Source of the DNA: Bacteroidales bacterium
GTDB taxonomy: Bacteria; Bacteroidota; Bacteroidia; Bacteroidales; GCA-2748055
Direction of reading: 5' to 3'
Length of the DNA: 8,326 bases
Assembly (NCBI GenBank): GCA_029934875.1
Contig: JAOZLK010000162.1
Coordinates: forward strand, 1 to 8,326
The translations under genes and the position numbers were made by a program. The number at the start of each line of letters is the position of its first letter. Positions within the stretch are counted from its first letter, which is position 1. The notes below the pieces were generated by a model. It did no database searches, was not told the origin of the DNA, and saw only the letters and a list, made by a program, of their open reading frames with translations. This document shows, one piece after another, positions 7,166-8,326 of this stretch.

Positions 7166-7177
7166 TTTTTCATATAT

Positions 7178-7196
7178 TTGATTAGAATATGATCAT
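7178..7196. promoter_or_regulatory. Candidate repressor operator O1 (imperfect 19-bp palindrome)
   Basis: TTGATTAGAATATGATCAT has half-sites TTGATTA and TGATCAT around a 5-bp spacer, GAATA. It matches the second site at 7201-7219 in 16 of 19 positions, in the same orientation, starting 23 bp upstream. It lies between the divergent S24 repressor gene and dinB, where an autoregulating LexA-like protein would bind. It also contains part of the perfect palindrome TATGATCATA (7188-7197). Binding is inferred, not shown. Confidence 0.6.
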
Positions 7197-7200
7197 AATC

Positions 7201-7219
7201 ATGATTACAATATAATCAT
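7201..7219. promoter_or_regulatory. Candidate repressor operator O2 (perfect 7-5-7 palindrome)
   Basis: ATGATTACAATATAATCAT is a perfect inverted repeat of ATGATTA and TAATCAT around CAATA. It overlaps the palindrome TAATCATGATTA (7196-7207). A TATAAT hexamer (7211-7216) inside it could be a -10 element for the repressor gene, in which case binding would block transcription; I see no convincing -35 partner and no clear Bacteroidetes-type TAnnTTTG box. Two tandem copies of the same palindrome between divergent genes is the usual layout for a shared operator region. Confidence 0.65.
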
Positions 7220-7243
7220 ATGTTCCATTTAACGCAACAATAA

Positions 7244-7250
7244 AGAGGGG
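7244..7250 (+). promoter_or_regulatory. Ribosome binding site of the S24 repressor gene
   Basis: AGAGGGG lies 7 nt before the ATG at 7258 and supports that start. Confidence 0.6.
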
Positions 7251-7257
7251 ATTTAAC

Positions 7258-8070
7258 ATGTATTTTGATTCGAATATTAAGCTCCTGCGCAAACGCAGGA
7301 AACGTACCCAGGATGAAGTGGCTGAACAGCTGAAAATGAAACGTTCCACCCTGAGTGGATACGAGAACAGGGTAGCACAGCCAGGGATAGAGCTGCTGCT
7401 GCTTTTTGCGGATTTCTACCAGATTGCGGTGGACACGCTACTAAAGGTGGATCTTTCAAAGCTCAGTGAAACACAACTCCGGCAGCTGGAGCAGGGTGAG
7501 GATGTTTTTTTGCGCGGCGGCAATCTGAGGGTGCTGGCATCCACGGTCAACAGTGAAAACCGGGAGAACATCGAACTGGTTCCAATGAAAGCCCAGGCAG
7601 GGTATACCAATGGTTTTTCTGACCCGGAATATATCAGTGACCTGCAGGTCTTCCAGCTTCCCTTTCTTTCGGAGGAGAAGAAGTACAGAACTTTCCAGTT
7701 GCAGGGCGACTCCATGCTACCCATCCCCGAAAAAGCATGGGTAACCGGTGAATATGTGCTGGACTGGAATACGCTAAAAACAGGGGAAGCCTGTGTGGTA
7801 CTGACAATCAATGACGGGATTGTTTTCAAGATTATTGAGAACAGGATAGGGGATGAAGGGAAGCTTATACTTTACTCATTAAATCCAATGTATGAACCCT
7901 ACCAACTCACCGTTGGGGAGATTCGGGAGATCTGGCGATTTGTTCATTTCATAAGCCACGAGATCCCGGAACCGATTATTCCTGAGAACCAGTTGGTGAG
8001 AACTGTCGCCACTTTAAAGCAGGACCTGGACCAGTTAAAAATGAATATACAGGGGAAGGAGAGGACTTAA
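7258..8070 (+). CDS. XRE-family HTH repressor with S24 (LexA/CI-like) autopeptidase domain
   Basis: 270 aa. An N-terminal XRE helix-turn-helix spans about 6-62 (NIKLLRKRRKRTQDEVAEQL, then STLSGYENRVAQP). A linker (about 64-105) leads to an S24 peptidase fold: Ala114-Gly115 in KAQAGY as cleavage site, nucleophile Ser152 in GDSMLP, and general-base Lys191 in VFKII. The spacings (37 from Gly115 to Ser, 39 from Ser to Lys) are close to those in LexA and UmuD, so it appears able to cut itself. By family knowledge such proteins are cleaved when RecA filaments form on damaged DNA, which would release the divergent dinB-dnaE operon and its own promoter; RecA dependence here is inference. After the peptidase domain there is an extra helical, possibly coiled-coil tail (about 244-266, VRTVATLKQDLDQLK) that LexA lacks. 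It could alternatively be a domesticated prophage CI-type repressor, but its neighbours favour SOS-like control. Its stop overlaps the convergent gene. Confidence 0.9.
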   Translation: MYFDSNIKLLRKRRKRTQDEVAEQLKMKRSTLSGYENRVAQPGIELLLLFADFYQIAVDTLLKVDLSKLSETQLRQLEQGEDVFLRGGNLRVLASTVNSENRENIELVPMKAQAGYTNGFSDPEYISDLQVFQLPFLSEEKKYRTFQLQGDSMLPIPEKAWVTGEYVLDWNTLKTGEACVVLTINDGIVFKIIENRIGDEGKLILYSLNPMYEPYQLTVGEIREIWRFVHFISHEIPEPIIPENQLVRTVATLKQDLDQLKMNIQGKERT

Positions 8071-8326
8071 TTCAGTCCGAAGTCATTTCCCAGCAGTGTT
8101 TCTTGCTCCCGGATCATATTCAGGTAGCGCAGCTGGCTTGACAGGTATTCCTCTTTCCGGGTTACATCCGGCAGGCAGACAAACCTGAATTTATCATCAG
8201 AATCGAGGTTCAGGGCTTTTACCACATCCTGCCGGGTAATGTTGGCTTCATCACTTCCTCCAAGAAAAGCACTGTCAAACTTATCAGTATAATCCCTGAT
8301 CAAAATCTTCAGTTCGTTGCTTTCAA
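8067..8326 (-). CDS. Unrecognised protein, C-terminal end (5' part outside window)
   Basis: The frame is open from the right window edge to the TAA read from 8067-8069, giving about 86 residues. A TTG at 8303 could be read as a start, but the frame continues upstream of it (ESNELKIL) to the edge, so this is more likely the end of a longer gene. The visible part is hydrophilic and charged, with ITRQDVVKALNL and a helical stretch around YLSSQLRYLNMIREQETLL; there are no membrane segments or cysteine clusters. I do not recognise the family. It converges on the S24 repressor gene and overlaps it by 4 bp (TTAA gives both stops). No function is proposed. Confidence 0.6.
   Translation of the reverse strand, partial: ESNELKILIRDYTDKFDSAFLGGSDEANITRQDVVKALNLDSDDKFRFVCLPDVTRKEEYLSSQLRYLNMIREQETLLGNDFGLN

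Noticed and set aside
7136..7170. Intrinsic terminator from the inverted repeat and the nearby T-rich stretch
   Set aside because: The T-rich stretch follows the hairpin only on the plus strand, where no gene ends. On the minus strand, where dinB is transcribed, the stem is followed by C residues.
7258..8070. Prophage CI repressor as part of a phage remnant
   Set aside because: No phage genes, integrase or att-like repeats are visible, and the divergent neighbours are DNA polymerases.

Overview
The window looks like a chromosomal segment of a Bacteroidota (Bacteroidetes) bacterium. This rests on protein style: a long RelA/SpoT homolog with a degenerate hydrolase domain, a DinB with an N-terminal HMDLDTFF block, and weak Shine-Dalgarno use. 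I could not test it by database search, so any placement below phylum would be a guess. There are no RNA genes, transposases or CRISPR arrays, and coding density is very high.

Layout. (1) 2-502 (+): the C-terminal part of a sensor histidine kinase that starts before the window. (2) 504-2708 (+): a full-length RelA/SpoT-family (p)ppGpp synthetase, one base after the kinase stop and so probably translationally coupled to it. (3) 2709-2731: a 23-bp convergent gap holding heptamer repeats and an inverted repeat. (4) 2732-5695 (-): a short DnaE-type polymerase (DnaE2/ImuC-like). (5) 5696-5799: a gap filled almost entirely by a 7-bp-period degenerate tandem array. (6) 5800-7065 (-): a Y-family DNA polymerase (DinB type) that keeps its catalytic acidic residues and a clamp-binding motif. 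(7) 7066-7257: a divergent regulatory region with short hairpins, a GTAA/TTAC dyad array and two near-identical 19-bp palindromic candidate operators. (8) 7258-8070 (+): an XRE-type HTH plus S24 (LexA/CI-like) autopeptidase repressor. (9) 8067-8326 (-): the C-terminal end of an unrecognised gene overlapping the repressor gene by 4 bp.

How the genes fit together. The right two thirds reads as a damage-inducible mutagenesis cassette: a self-cleavable repressor divergent from a dinB-dnaE2 operon, with two candidate operators between them. It resembles the lexA-imuA-imuB-imuC (dnaE2) cassettes of other phyla. It differs in that the Y-family member appears catalytically competent, no imuA-like gene is visible, and the regulator is an XRE/S24 protein. 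The left third is a stress-signalling pair (histidine kinase and alarmone synthetase). A family of related heptamer repeats occupies the gap after relA and the gap between dinB and dnaE, and a looser relative lies upstream of dinB. It is the most unusual non-coding signal in the window.
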